A stretch of DNA of 64,000 nt. It comes from an uncultured Lachnospiraceae bacterium (GTDB lineage Bacteria > Bacillota > Clostridia > Lachnospirales > Lachnospiraceae). Numbering within the stretch: position 1 is the first letter of the stretch; each line of letters opens with the position of its first letter. The stretch lies in assembly GCA_947164865.1 (NCBI GenBank), contig CAMUYA010000012.1, positions 22,161-86,160 on the forward strand. Direction: 5' to 3'. Below the pieces are notes generated by a model. It was not told the origin of the DNA and did not search any database. It saw nothing but the letters and a program-made list of their open reading frames with translations. Below, one piece after another: positions 36,154 to 45,518 of this stretch. A program made the position numbers and the translations under genes.

Positions 36154-37214
36154 TATCTCACCCTCTTTGCTTCAGGTATAAGAGCGATCAGCAGAAGAAG
36201 CAGCGAAATAATACCCGCCAACACTCCTGTCAGACTGTCTCCGAAAGGAAGTTGTAACTTCCCGTAAACAGGGAGAAAACCGATAAACAGTCCGAAAGTC
36301 AGAAGTCCGAATGAAAAACCCGGAAGAGCCGGCATCTTCTCTATCAGCAAAAAGAGCGTGATGGGCATCGTCATATTGAAGAAAAACAATGCAAATAACC
36401 CGGGTATCTCAAATGCGGAAAATGCAAAACAGATTATGGCGGGGATCAATGTGATAAGCACGCATTTTAACTGACCGATCCGTGCGGAAAGGATGCCGCT
36501 GGCGGCTTTTCCGAGTGCTACCGCAAAGGTGGCTGTCAGTCCCGCAAGAACACCGTTTTTCCATGGCATCTCCACTCCGAATGCAATGTACGATCTTATT
36601 ATAACTACCGCAAGACAACATATCAATGTCAAAGGAATTGCGGAAATTCCGTTTTTTACAGTCTCTTCCTTCCTGTCAGCTTCCCGGAAAAGTTCCTCGT
36701 GTCTCTTCTCCCGCAAAAGAATGAATAAACCTGTTAGGATCAAAATGATCGCTGCGGTGATCCAAAAGAGTCTGATATAGACGGATATCCCCCTAAAAGA
36801 TGAGAGGAATCTTCCCGCGAAAAGACCGAGCGCTCCCGGAGATACAAATATTCCCAGTTCCGCACCTTTCTTATGCTTATCGCGATCATCAAGGATAGTC
36901 CTTAATCCGCCGCCCACATGGAACATGGCATTTCCGGTTCCGAGAACAATGCATCCGGTAAACATTCCGGTAACGGTAAGTATGATCCCGAAGATCGTTA
37001 TCAGCTGATAAAATATTTTTTTCTTCTGCGGATCAGCTCCGAACAGTTTTATACAGGTAAGATCTGCCAGTGCGCCGAAGGGCATCTGAAGCGCAAACGC
37101 GCAGAAATTATAGAAGAGGTATGCAGAGGCATCATTTGCCCCGTATACCCCAAACATCATGTATGCACAGATACCGTCAATAATAAAATGTAAAATCGAA
37201 TTAATGATCAACAT
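36153..37214 (-). CDS. MFS-type transporter
   Basis: A 353-residue protein with about ten to twelve membrane helices. MPFGALADL near residue 48 resembles the helix 2-3 loop of major facilitator carriers, and a GALGLFAGRF stretch follows near residue 125. It is shorter than the typical 400 residues. Substrate not readable. It forms a coupled pair with the 112-residue membrane protein downstream (one-base overlap). Confidence 0.7.
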   Translation of the reverse strand: MLIINSILHFIIDGICAYMMFGVYGANDASAYLFYNFCAFALQMPFGALADLTCIKLFGADPQKKKIFYQLITIFGIILTVTGMFTGCIVLGTGNAMFHVGGGLRTILDDRDKHKKGAELGIFVSPGALGLFAGRFLSSFRGISVYIRLFWITAAIILILTGLFILLREKRHEELFREADRKEETVKNGISAIPLTLICCLAVVIIRSYIAFGVEMPWKNGVLAGLTATFAVALGKAASGILSARIGQLKCVLITLIPAIICFAFSAFEIPGLFALFFFNMTMPITLFLLIEKMPALPGFSFGLLTFGLFIGFLPVYGKLQLPFGDSLTGVLAGIISLLLLLIALIPEAKRVR

Positions 37215-37349
37215 GTTGATATCGAATACCTTTATGATACAATTGCGATGCTGCCAACACTCTTACAGTATTCCAATCTCTTCCCCCAGTCAAGTAGTGC
37301 CAAGGATGAGCTTATATGATCTCCCGAACCTGCAATAAAGTTTTCCACT

Positions 37350-37384
37350 AAAAAAGCTGCAGGTTATTTTCCTGCAGCTTTTTT
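37350..37384 (-). terminator. bidirectional terminator enclosing the PHP gene stop codon
   Basis: AAAAAAGCTGCAGG (37350-37363) pairs with CCTGCAGCTTTTTT (37371-37384). The seven-base loop carries the TAA of the gene (37366-37364), so the last codons form one arm of the stem. Confidence 0.85.
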
Positions 37385-38266
37385 AAGATCGGTCCATACA
37401 TTATCGGGTATATAAAGGCTTCCGTAGCCCGTGCCCATATCAAGGCCGGGCTTGTTTTCTCCGTGGAAATCACTTCCTCCGCTTATCGCCAGGCCATGCT
37501 TTGATGCCAGCGAGCGAATATATCTCTCATCGGAAAGAGTGTGAGTACAGTAAAGAGCTTCGATCCCTATGAGTCCGACTTCTTTCATTTCGCATATCAG
37601 CCTTTCAAGCTCATCATTTTCAAACTCATAGCTGACAGGATGGGCCAGCACCGGTATTCCGTCCGCCGAAAGAGCCATCTCCACCGCCTGTACGGGGGTG
37701 ATCTTTTCTCTCGGAACATATCCGGGACATCCGGGGCTTAAGTATCTGTCGAAGGCCTCTTTTGTTGTCTTAACATATCCGTATTCGATCAGGTATTTTG
37801 CAAAATGAGCCCTGGTAAGCACGCAGTCGGGGAACATTTCAAGCATTCCCGCATAGGTTATTCCTATTCCCAGAGAAGCCAGCTTTTGGCACATCTTCTC
37901 ATTCCTTCCGTCGCGCGAATCTATGAAATCCTTCAGCTTCGAGAGAAATGAAGGCTTTTTATGATCGATGGAAAGAGCCACCACGTGTACGTCCCGTCCG
38001 CCCCACTCCGTTGAGAATTCAATCCCCGGGATCACTTCGGGAACAACAGGGGAATCACTCCCTTCCGCCGAGGCGGCTGTTTTGGGAAAAGGCACAGCCC
38101 CGCTTTTCATGCTCGACGCATAAGCCAGAGCCTCGTCGATTCCGTCAATCGTATCATGGTCGGTCAGGGCAAATGCCGACAGCCCTTTTTCCATTGCATG
38201 AACCACCAGTTCGGAGGGTGTCAGCGTGCCATCGGATTTGGTTGAATGATTATGAAGATCGATCAT
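37364..38266 (-). CDS. PHP-domain phosphoesterase, TrpH/RNase AM-like
   Basis: A 300-residue metal-dependent phosphatase. DLHNHSTKSDG at residues 3-13, LTDHDTIDG near residue 34, EFSTEW, LAHPVSY near residue 205 and SGGSDFHG near residue 270 give the full PHP ligand set. Family members remove 5' nucleotides from RNA ends or hydrolyse 3',5'-nucleoside bisphosphates. Its 3' end is folded into the terminator stem (LKKAAGK). The ABC-F gene lies 26 bases upstream on the same strand. Confidence 0.88.
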   Translation of the reverse strand: MIDLHNHSTKSDGTLTPSELVVHAMEKGLSAFALTDHDTIDGIDEALAYASSMKSGAVPFPKTAASAEGSDSPVVPEVIPGIEFSTEWGGRDVHVVALSIDHKKPSFLSKLKDFIDSRDGRNEKMCQKLASLGIGITYAGMLEMFPDCVLTRAHFAKYLIEYGYVKTTKEAFDRYLSPGCPGYVPREKITPVQAVEMALSADGIPVLAHPVSYEFENDELERLICEMKEVGLIGIEALYCTHTLSDERYIRSLASKHGLAISGGSDFHGENKPGLDMGTGYGSLYIPDNVWTDLKKAAGK

Positions 38267-38291
38267 CCTTATTGCTCCTTATCAGTACTTC

Positions 38292-39929
38292 TCAGTTCTC
38301 ATCTTCTTCAATGTTGGCAGTAAATACCATACGCTTTCTTGCCATCTCATCGCTGGCGAGATACTCGTCATAAGTAGTGATCTTGTCGATCATCTGACCT
38401 CCGGGAAGGATCTCGATTATGCGGTTTGCGGTGGTCTCCACAAACTGGTGATCACGACAGGCAAAAAGTGCCACGCCGGGGAACTTGATCAGGCCATTGT
38501 TAAGAGCGGTGATGGATTCCATGTCGAGATGGTTGGTGGGCTCATCGAGGATGAGGCAGTTAGCCTGCTGGATCATCATCTTTGAAAGAAGACAGCGCAC
38601 CTTTTCTCCTCCCGAAAGAACCTTGACCTTTTTCACTCCGTCCTCACCCGGGAAGAGCATACGGCCGAGGAATCCGCGGACATATGTAACATCCTTGACG
38701 GGTGAATAACCGGTGAGCCACTCGGTTATGTTCATATCGTTATCGAATTCAGCGGTGTAATCCTTGGGGAAATATGCCTGTGAGGTGGTAACACCCCATT
38801 TATATGTTCCCTCGTCGGGCTCAAGTTCTCCTGCAAGGATCTGGAAGAGAGTAGTTTTTGCAAACTCGTTTCCGCCGACGAATGCTATCTTATCCTCATG
38901 TCCCATAACGAATGAGATATTGTCGAGAACCTTTTCTCCGTTGATAGTCTTGGAGATTCCGTCAACCATAAGCACTTCATTACCGATCTCACGCTCGGGC
39001 TTAAAGTCGATGTAAGGATACTTTCTGCTTGAAGGGCGCATTTCATCGAGCTGGATCTTTTCGAGTGCACGCTTACGCGATGTAGCCTGCTTTGATTTTG
39101 AAGCGTTTGCCGAGAAACGTGAGATGAACTCCTGGAGTTCTTTTATCTGCTCTTCCTTTTTCTTGTTCGCTTCCTTCATCTGACGGATCATCAGCTGGCT
39201 GGATTCGTACCAGAAATCGTAGTTACCAGCGTAGAGCTGGATCTTTCCGTAGTCGATATCCGCGATATGTGTGCAGACTCTGTTGAGGAAGTATCTGTCG
39301 TGGCTGACCACGATAACCGTATTCTCAAAGTCGATAAGGAAATCCTCAAGCCATCCGATCGCATCAAGATCAAGGTGGTTGGTGGGCTCGTCGAGAAGCA
39401 GAATATCGGGGTTACCGAAAAGCGCCTTTGCAAGCAGCACTTTAACCTTAAGCGAACCTTCGAGTTCAGACATCTGACTGTAATGATACTCGGTACCTAT
39501 TCCCAGACCGTTTAAAAGCATTGCGGCATTACTCTCGGCTTCCCAGCCGTCCATCTCGGCGAATTCTCCCTCGAGCTCGCTTGCACGGATACCGTCTTCC
39601 TCTGAAAAATCTTCCTTTGCATAGATTGCATCTTTCTCTTTCATCACCTGATAGAGACGCTCATTTCCCATGATGACCGTATCCATTACGTTGTATGAAT
39701 CATATTTGAAGTGATCCTGTTCGAGAACGGAAAGTCTCTGGCCCGGGGTGATCGCAATCTCGCCGCTCGAAGTATCGAGAGCGCCGGAAAGGATCTTGAG
39801 GAAAGTGGATTTCCCCGCTCCGTTGGCACCGATAAGACCATAGCAGTTTCCTTCGGTAAACTTAATGTTTACATCTTCAAAAAGGGCCTTTTTGCCCACA
39901 CGGTATGTTACGTTGTTTGCACTGATCAT
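38292..39929 (-). CDS. ABC-F family ATPase
   Basis: A 545-residue soluble twin-ATPase of the translation-factor-like ABC-F class. First half: Walker A GANGAGKST near residue 36, Walker B LLLDEPTNHLD near residue 190. The first signature is unusual (ELEGSLKVK). A Lys/Glu-rich linker lies near residues 245-280. Second half: degenerate Walker A GGNEFAKTT, canonical LSGGEKVR and LILDEPTNHLD. These oddities are typical of this clostridial subfamily. Members rescue or protect ribosomes, so antibiotic protection is possible but not shown. ATG at 39929. Confidence 0.92.
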   Translation of the reverse strand: MISANNVTYRVGKKALFEDVNIKFTEGNCYGLIGANGAGKSTFLKILSGALDTSSGEIAITPGQRLSVLEQDHFKYDSYNVMDTVIMGNERLYQVMKEKDAIYAKEDFSEEDGIRASELEGEFAEMDGWEAESNAAMLLNGLGIGTEYHYSQMSELEGSLKVKVLLAKALFGNPDILLLDEPTNHLDLDAIGWLEDFLIDFENTVIVVSHDRYFLNRVCTHIADIDYGKIQLYAGNYDFWYESSQLMIRQMKEANKKKEEQIKELQEFISRFSANASKSKQATSRKRALEKIQLDEMRPSSRKYPYIDFKPEREIGNEVLMVDGISKTINGEKVLDNISFVMGHEDKIAFVGGNEFAKTTLFQILAGELEPDEGTYKWGVTTSQAYFPKDYTAEFDNDMNITEWLTGYSPVKDVTYVRGFLGRMLFPGEDGVKKVKVLSGGEKVRCLLSKMMIQQANCLILDEPTNHLDMESITALNNGLIKFPGVALFACRDHQFVETTANRIIEILPGGQMIDKITTYDEYLASDEMARKRMVFTANIEEDEN

Positions 39930-39980
39930 TTTTTCAAAACCTCTTAAAATATTACTGTAAAAAAACTATAAATCCCTTTG

Positions 39981-40017
39981 GGGGCATAACAAATTAATTA
40001 TATATGTTTTATGCCCC
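39981..40017. promoter_or_regulatory. inverted repeat around a TATAAT box upstream of the ABC-F gene
   Basis: GGGGCATAA (39981-39989) and TTATGCCCC (40009-40017) form a perfect 9-bp inverted repeat. On the minus strand its centre holds TATAAT, with TTGCGA 18 bases upstream as a weak -35, about 65 bases before the ATG. It could be an operator; a hairpin in the leader is the alternative. Confidence 0.5.
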
Positions 40018-40046
40018 TCTTCGCAAGCAAAATCCGTTTTTATATG

Positions 40047-40224
40047 CAATAAACAAAAAACACACCATCGAATTGTTGAATATGCTGTATACCATCGAAT
40101 TGTTGAATATGCCATCTGTACTTTCTCCTCTTTCAGTGGTATCATTCAATCATTCTTCCTGCGAGATTACTGTAGGAATAATATTTCTAAGGACTTCGAA
40201 CATTTGAGGGCGTATCGCCCGCAG
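40047..40224. repeat. island-flanking direct repeat, copy 1
   Basis: Nearly identical to 47615-47766: both start CAATAAACAAAAAA and end GCGTATCGCCCGCAG, with seven differences over the last 128 bases. This copy carries an extra 27-base tandem unit (40064-40090 duplicated from 40091). It includes the hairpin GGGCG-TAT-CGCCC. On the minus strand both copies keep a short frame ending IPTVISQEE and, further on, GAGGAG followed by ATGGCA. Confidence 0.85.
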
Positions 40225-40255
40225 TAATCATTTCATGGAGGAGGTCGCGGATTGT

Positions 40256-40585
40256 ATGTATACAGCTAATATCATAGATCAGGAAAAAACCTATCTCGAA
40301 GCTCATCAGCGCTTCCTTGATCAGAAGCGTGGTGCCTATAATGCAGGATATGACTCAGGGTACGATACTGGATACGACAGTGGACATAAAGAAGGCGAGG
40401 TAAGATTCCTGATCTCCACCATCTGTGAAAATATAAAGCAAGGAAGAAAACTTGATGAATTTGCGCCATTTCTCAACAGTGATCTGGATATGGTTTCAAG
40501 AATATATAATATCGCAGTAAAATATTCACCGAGCTTTGACAGTGACAAAATATTCGAAGAATTGAAATCTTTGCAGAAAAGCTGA
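40256..40585 (+). CDS. small Gly/Tyr-repeat protein, possibly an Rpn-type nuclease C-terminal remnant
   Basis: A 109-residue protein without signal peptide. After a charged helical start it has GYDSGYDTGYDSGHKEGE (about residues 35-52), then a helical C-terminus. Such Gly-periodic stretches followed by a short helical domain are seen at the C-termini of Rpn/PD-(D/E)XK transposase-like proteins; no nuclease domain is present. ATG at 40256 is preceded by GGAGGAGG at 40237-40244; ATG at 40235 has no ribosome site. It sits directly after the repeat at 40047-40224 and ends at a terminator. Confidence 0.55.
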   Translation: MYTANIIDQEKTYLEAHQRFLDQKRGAYNAGYDSGYDTGYDSGHKEGEVRFLISTICENIKQGRKLDEFAPFLNSDLDMVSRIYNIAVKYSPSFDSDKIFEELKSLQKS

Positions 40586-40603
40586 ATATGGATCTTACCG
40601 TCA

Positions 40604-40640
40604 GAAAACCCAGGGTGGTAGCCCTGGGTTTCTTGTTGTA
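40604..40640 (+). terminator. bidirectional terminator between small gene and DUF285 protein gene
   Basis: AAACCCAGGG (40606-40615) pairs with CCCTGGGTTT (40622-40631). CTTGTTGT follows on the plus strand and TCTGAC on the minus strand, so it is stronger for the plus-strand gene. Confidence 0.75.
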
Positions 40641-40659
40641 TATAGATATTTTTTGAATT

Positions 40660-42837
40660 CTATTTTGATTCAGGTAAGCCGTACCAGCCGGTACCTTCAT
40701 CCTTCCAGCCCTGCTGTACAAGCTTATCTCGCTCGCGGGCACTGGTGGTGTAATGATGTGAACCGGTTGTAGCGTTAGGATTATAGAGTCTGTAAAGGGG
40801 AGTACTCTTGTTATCGTCAGAATACCAGCCTATACCTTCGTCCTTCCAACCCTGCTTAATCAGATTGTCTCTTTCCCTCTTGCTGGGAGTGTAATGATGG
40901 TCGCCGGCATTTTCATTGTAAAGCCTGTAAACAGGAGTGTTCGACCACTTCGGAGCTTCCCATGCTTTTCCTTCAAAGTTCCAGCCCTGCTTTACAAGAG
41001 CGTTCTTCTCTCTTTCACTGGAGGTATAGAAATGTTCTCCGGTGTTGGGGTTATAGAGACGGAGCATGGTGATGCGCTCTTCGGATTTGCTCTGATCCTT
41101 ATTCTGATCCTGGTTTTGATCTCCGCCCTCTGAATTGTTATTATTGTCTTCATTTCCGCCCGATGAGACTCTGTATATCCAAGTACATGGAGGGGCATCC
41201 TTCAAATCCTGGAACTTCTCAGTACCACTTTCTGTAGTAAATGATGCTGGTAGCCAAAAAGGGCTATTTTCCTCATTCCATGGCACAGATTTTGGGGTTT
41301 TTATTTTATTTAATGAATTACAGGAAAGAATAAAAAAAGTAGAAGTATTTTGACAAATGTCAAAAGAACTAATATCAAGGCTCGCCAAACTACTGCAGTC
41401 TTTAAACATAACATCCATGTCCGTAACATTACTGGTGTTGAAACTGCTCAGATCTAGGCTTGTCAAACCGCTACAGCCATAAAACATCCAGCTCATACCC
41501 GTAACATTACTGGTGTTGAAACTGCTCAGATCTAGGCTTGTCAAACCGCTACAGCCGGAAAACATACCGCACATATCCGTAACATTACTGGTGTTGAAAC
41601 TACTCAAATCCAGACTGGTCAAACCGCTGCAGCCGGAAAACATATTATGTATTTCCCTAACATTGCTAGTGTCAAATTTGCTCAGATCTAGGCTCATTAA
41701 ACCGCTGCATCCAAAAAACATACCGCTCATATAAGTAACATTACTGGTGTTGAAACTGTTTAGATCCAGGCTTGTCAAACTACTGCAGTCTTGAAACACA
41801 CCTCCCATACCCGTAACATTACTGGTATTGAAACTGCTTAGATCCAGGCTTGCCAAACTACTGCAGTCTTGAAACATACCATCTAAGTCCGTAACATTAC
41901 TGGTATCGAAACTGTTCAGGTCCAGGCTAGTAAGGCTACTGCAGCCTAAAAACATACAACTCATATCCGTAACATTATTGGTGTTGAAACTATTCAGGTC
42001 TAGGCTTCTTAAACCACTACATTCACAAAACATATTTTTCATTTCCGTAACCTTACTGGTGTCAAATTTGCTCAGATCCAGGCTTGTCAAACCACTGCAT
42101 GTGTAAAACATACCGGTCATATCCGTAACATTACCAGTGTTGAAACTGCTCAGATCCAGACTTGTCAAACTACTACAGTCTTGAAACATCCTATACATAT
42201 CCGTAACATTACTGGTATCGAAACTGTTCAGGTCCAGGCTAGTAAGGCTACTGCAGCCTAAAAACATACAACTCATATCCGTAACATTACTGGTGTTGAA
42301 GCTGCTAAGATCCATGCTTGTCAAGCTTCTGCATCCCCAAAACATATCATTCATATCCGTAACATTACTGGTATCAAGACCGCTCAGATCTAGGCTTGTC
42401 AAATCGCTGCATTCCCAAAACATAGCATACATATCCGTAACATTACTGGTATCTAAACCACTTAAATCCACAGTAGTAAGATTTGAGCAATTATAAAAAA
42501 ATGAACTCATCAAGTTGCCTGTCTTTACCCCCGGTTCCACGGAAAAAGACACAACACTTTCGGCATTTTCAAAAAAACAGCTACCACCCATTAATTCGGT
42601 ACTATAATTCCTGCCTCCTATTCTAGCTATAGCAGGGACTGTTATATCAGTTTCTTCTCCCTCATACTCAAATAATGAAATTATCCCATTTAATTCATCT
42701 GGATAATAATCATAATCTTCCTGCCAAGTGGTATCTTCTACTGCATATGCTTTCGAATTACAAAAGCAAAATGCCAGCATGGCAAACGCAATCAGCGTAA
42801 TCCCTCTCAAAAAAATACTCTTTCTTTCAGCCTTCAC
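40660..42837 (-). CDS. secreted BspA-like protein: 14 DUF285 repeats plus three DUF5648-type repeats
   Basis: A protein of about 725 residues with a signal peptide (hydrophobic core LIAFAMLAFCF, cleavage near AYA). Residues of about 120-500 are 14 repeats of 26 residues (SLTSLDLSSFNTSNVTDM..MF..C), the DUF285/TIGR02167 surface-protein repeat, each contributing a conserved Cys. An Asn/Gln/Asp-rich spacer leads to three tail repeats (MLRLYNPNTGEHFYT, VYRLYNENAGDHHYT, LYRLYNPNATTGSHHYT) ending WYGLPESK. The GTG start at 42837 has GGAGG eight bases upstream (42850-42846); an ATG at 42852 overlaps that site. Last of three tandem surface genes. Confidence 0.85.
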   Translation of the reverse strand: MKAERKSIFLRGITLIAFAMLAFCFCNSKAYAVEDTTWQEDYDYYPDELNGIISLFEYEGEETDITVPAIARIGGRNYSTELMGGSCFFENAESVVSFSVEPGVKTGNLMSSFFYNCSNLTTVDLSGLDTSNVTDMYAMFWECSDLTSLDLSGLDTSNVTDMNDMFWGCRSLTSMDLSSFNTSNVTDMSCMFLGCSSLTSLDLNSFDTSNVTDMYRMFQDCSSLTSLDLSSFNTGNVTDMTGMFYTCSGLTSLDLSKFDTSKVTEMKNMFCECSGLRSLDLNSFNTNNVTDMSCMFLGCSSLTSLDLNSFDTSNVTDLDGMFQDCSSLASLDLSSFNTSNVTGMGGVFQDCSSLTSLDLNSFNTSNVTYMSGMFFGCSGLMSLDLSKFDTSNVREIHNMFSGCSGLTSLDLSSFNTSNVTDMCGMFSGCSGLTSLDLSSFNTSNVTGMSWMFYGCSGLTSLDLSSFNTSNVTDMDVMFKDCSSLASLDISSFDICQNTSTFFILSCNSLNKIKTPKSVPWNEENSPFWLPASFTTESGTEKFQDLKDAPPCTWIYRVSSGGNEDNNNNSEGGDQNQDQNKDQSKSEERITMLRLYNPNTGEHFYTSSEREKNALVKQGWNFEGKAWEAPKWSNTPVYRLYNENAGDHHYTPSKRERDNLIKQGWKDEGIGWYSDDNKSTPLYRLYNPNATTGSHHYTTSARERDKLVQQGWKDEGTGWYGLPESK

Positions 42838-42894
42838 TTTATTTACCTCCATACTTCGTTTTTTGTTATGCCATTGAAATATTGTTTTTGAATT

Positions 42895-45483
42895 CTACTT
42901 GGATTCAGGTAATCCGTACCAGCCGATATTTTCATCCTGCCAGCCCTGCTGTACAAGCTTATCGCGCTCGCGGGCACTGGTGGTGTAATGATGTGAGCCG
43001 GTCGTTGCGTTAGGATTGTATAGTCTGTAAAGAGGTGTGCTCTTGTTATCATCGGAATACCAGCCGATGCCTTCATCTTTCCAACCCTGCTTTATCAGAT
43101 TGTCTCTTTCCCTCTTGCTGGGAGTGTAATGATGGTCGCCGGCATTTTCATTGTAAAGTCTGTAAACAGGGGTGTTCGACCACTTCGGAGCTTCCCATGC
43201 TTTTCCTTCGTATGTCCAACCCGCTTTTTCCAGAGCCCTCTTTTCACGTTCATTGGCAGTGTAGAAGTGCTCGCCGGTGTTGGGATTGTAGAGACGTAAC
43301 ATGGTGACATGCTCTTCAGATTTATTCTGATCTGTATTCTGATCCCGGTTTTGATCTCCCCCTTCATTATCTTCAGAACCGCCTAAATCATCTTCCCAAT
43401 CTTCACTGTAATTGCTCCCTCCCCAGTAATCTTCATGTTTTAGAACATGCAGTTCAATAGAATCACTTTTGTCCTGAACTTTTATACTTATCGTGGTGAT
43501 CCCGGGTTTGATTCCCGTAACTTTTCCATCCGCATCTACTGTGGCTACAGATTCATCAGAACTGCTCCATGTCGCGGTGGTATTACCACTTGCATCGTAG
43601 GGTGTTATGTAGTAATTCAAACTGCGACTATAACCCTCCTCAAGTTCTATGAATTCAGGGTCTTCTGTCTGATCCCACCTTTTGAATCTCCAAAGATCTA
43701 TATCGACTCTTTCGAGCGGGGCTGTTACATTTACCCTGAATGAGGTAGATAGTTTCCCATCGGGAGTAGAAATCGTTATTTCTGCAGAACCGGTTTTACC
43801 AATCTGTAAAGCATTCTCATACCTGCCCCATATAGAATAATTGTTTCCTTCATCATCGGACCATGAATAACCAGCATTAATGGCTGTACTCTCAAAAACC
43901 TTTACTACTTCCGAATCTGAACTGGTCCATACAAGCCTAGAGGAATAGAAAAAATCTTCCGGACATAGCGAAACTTTCACTATTATGTCTTTTCCGTCAC
44001 GTTTTCTGTCAATGTTGATCTCTTCTTCATCCGCTTTCAGCCTAGGAACAAATACAGGAAACCACTCCTGATGGGTCCCACTGAATGCTTTGATATATGC
44101 CATTCCATATCCTACAGCTCTGATATTACCATTACTGTCTACAGTTGCAACGGAGGTATTCGAGCTGACCCAACTATCAATAGAAGTTCCGACTTCAGAA
44201 ACAGTAGCATTAAGCTTTATACTATCACCAATACGATAAAAAACCTGATACTGCTTATCAAATGAAATCCTGAAATCATCAAGATAATCACTGATATCAA
44301 TACTTCTTTCTTCATCTATTGATTGACCTTGATTATTTATATAGTGTTCTTTAAATAAAAGCAGTTTATTCTCTTCGTCTACGGAAAAATCTTCAAACAT
44401 TCCTTGATCATTTACATGTGTCACATGATCTGCCTGGATTAGTTCATTGGTTTCATATACATATCTGTAGAGGGCTTTATCATCATATGAAAAAAACAAA
44501 GTGTCCCCTACTGTGATACTTGTCCAAATATAATTCAAAGGCTTAAGTAAAGTGCTTTGTTTAAGATCGGAAGAGCATCTGTAAACACCTCCGGTTTGGT
44601 CATTTATGGTTTCGCTAACATAATAACATCCATCCGGTCGAGGGATTAATCTAATCTTCCACTGTTGAGGATCACTCCACGGGACATCATCATATTCTTT
44701 ATCATTGTATTTTCCTTTTATATCCTCTATATCTGATACTCCTACATTCCAATAACTATCTATATAAATATGCTCGGATAAATGCCCGGTAGCGCAAAAA
44801 GCATCTTCACTTTTCAGAAAATTTCTGTATAATACGCTGTCATCTTCAAATTCATAATCATCCCATGTACAGTCCACATAATAATGTTTTCCTCCGATCT
44901 CAACCATATTCCAGGCATGATCAAGCTCTCCGCTGCTGATCTGAAATGTGTTTATTCCCGCTCTGTTGGCAAGATCATAAAATGCCCTTGCATATCCGTC
45001 ACATACCGATTTGTGCTGTACCAGATTTGCATATGCTGAAACATATCGCCGATCAGGTTCATGATCATCATTATATGCATATTCCGAATTCAGACAAATA
45101 TAATCATGAAGGTAGAGAAGCTTCTCAGCATCAGACCATGATGGATTAATCCCTGCAAGAATATGAGCCACAACACTTTCATATTCGAGGCGCATACTTC
45201 TTCTCTCTTCATCATTATTGGCATAATAATGTGTATATTCACTGTCAGGCAACGCACCCACAATGATCGGGTCGTTATCTTGATTTCCGGTAAGCGGAGT
45301 GCAGTCGAGCGGGTCAAAGTACTGCTGGCCCTCGTATGTATACTCGGTCACGGATTCCCACTCAAGATTTTGAGTTTCTTCCTCTTCCCCGGCATAAACG
45401 GTTGATGCCGGGAGAATAGGCGATAATATCAAATTAGCGATCAGATATAAATTAATAAATCCATTAATGATTCTTTTTTTCAT
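42895..45483 (-). CDS. secreted transglutaminase-like protein with Ig-like (BIG2) domains and DUF5648-type tail
   Basis: A protein of about 862 residues. Signal peptide at the N-terminus (KKRIINGF... to STVYA). A transglutaminase-like domain at about residues 80-260 has the full triad: Cys in KSVCDGYARAF, His in ELDHAWNMV and Asp in YYVDCTWDDY. Two or three BIG2-like domains follow (ATVDSNGNIRAVGYG and ATVDADGKVTGIKPG). An acidic Asn/Gln spacer leads to the same three tail repeats as the next gene, ending WYGLPESK. The ATG at 45483 is where the signal peptide starts; AGGAG is 14 bases away. It could cross-link or cleave peptides outside the cell. Confidence 0.85.
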   Translation of the reverse strand: MKKRIINGFINLYLIANLILSPILPASTVYAGEEEETQNLEWESVTEYTYEGQQYFDPLDCTPLTGNQDNDPIIVGALPDSEYTHYYANNDEERRSMRLEYESVVAHILAGINPSWSDAEKLLYLHDYICLNSEYAYNDDHEPDRRYVSAYANLVQHKSVCDGYARAFYDLANRAGINTFQISSGELDHAWNMVEIGGKHYYVDCTWDDYEFEDDSVLYRNFLKSEDAFCATGHLSEHIYIDSYWNVGVSDIEDIKGKYNDKEYDDVPWSDPQQWKIRLIPRPDGCYYVSETINDQTGGVYRCSSDLKQSTLLKPLNYIWTSITVGDTLFFSYDDKALYRYVYETNELIQADHVTHVNDQGMFEDFSVDEENKLLLFKEHYINNQGQSIDEERSIDISDYLDDFRISFDKQYQVFYRIGDSIKLNATVSEVGTSIDSWVSSNTSVATVDSNGNIRAVGYGMAYIKAFSGTHQEWFPVFVPRLKADEEEINIDRKRDGKDIIVKVSLCPEDFFYSSRLVWTSSDSEVVKVFESTAINAGYSWSDDEGNNYSIWGRYENALQIGKTGSAEITISTPDGKLSTSFRVNVTAPLERVDIDLWRFKRWDQTEDPEFIELEEGYSRSLNYYITPYDASGNTTATWSSSDESVATVDADGKVTGIKPGITTISIKVQDKSDSIELHVLKHEDYWGGSNYSEDWEDDLGGSEDNEGGDQNRDQNTDQNKSEEHVTMLRLYNPNTGEHFYTANEREKRALEKAGWTYEGKAWEAPKWSNTPVYRLYNENAGDHHYTPSKRERDNLIKQGWKDEGIGWYSDDNKSTPLYRLYNPNATTGSHHYTTSARERDKLVQQGWQDENIGWYGLPESK

Positions 45484-45518
45484 AGTTATATGCTCATCTC
45501 CTAAAAAAAACTGTAACA

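Noticed and set aside
38292..39929. Degenerate Walker A (GGNEFAKTT) and signature (ELEGSLKVK) in the ABC-F protein as a sign of a dead enzyme
   Set aside because: From memory this clostridial ABC-F subfamily normally shows these deviations, and the other half of each site is intact.
41380..42490. Regular 78-base repeats that might be taken for a CRISPR array
   Set aside because: The repeats are in frame, vary between units and encode the 26-residue DUF285 motif; there are no unique spacers and no cas genes.
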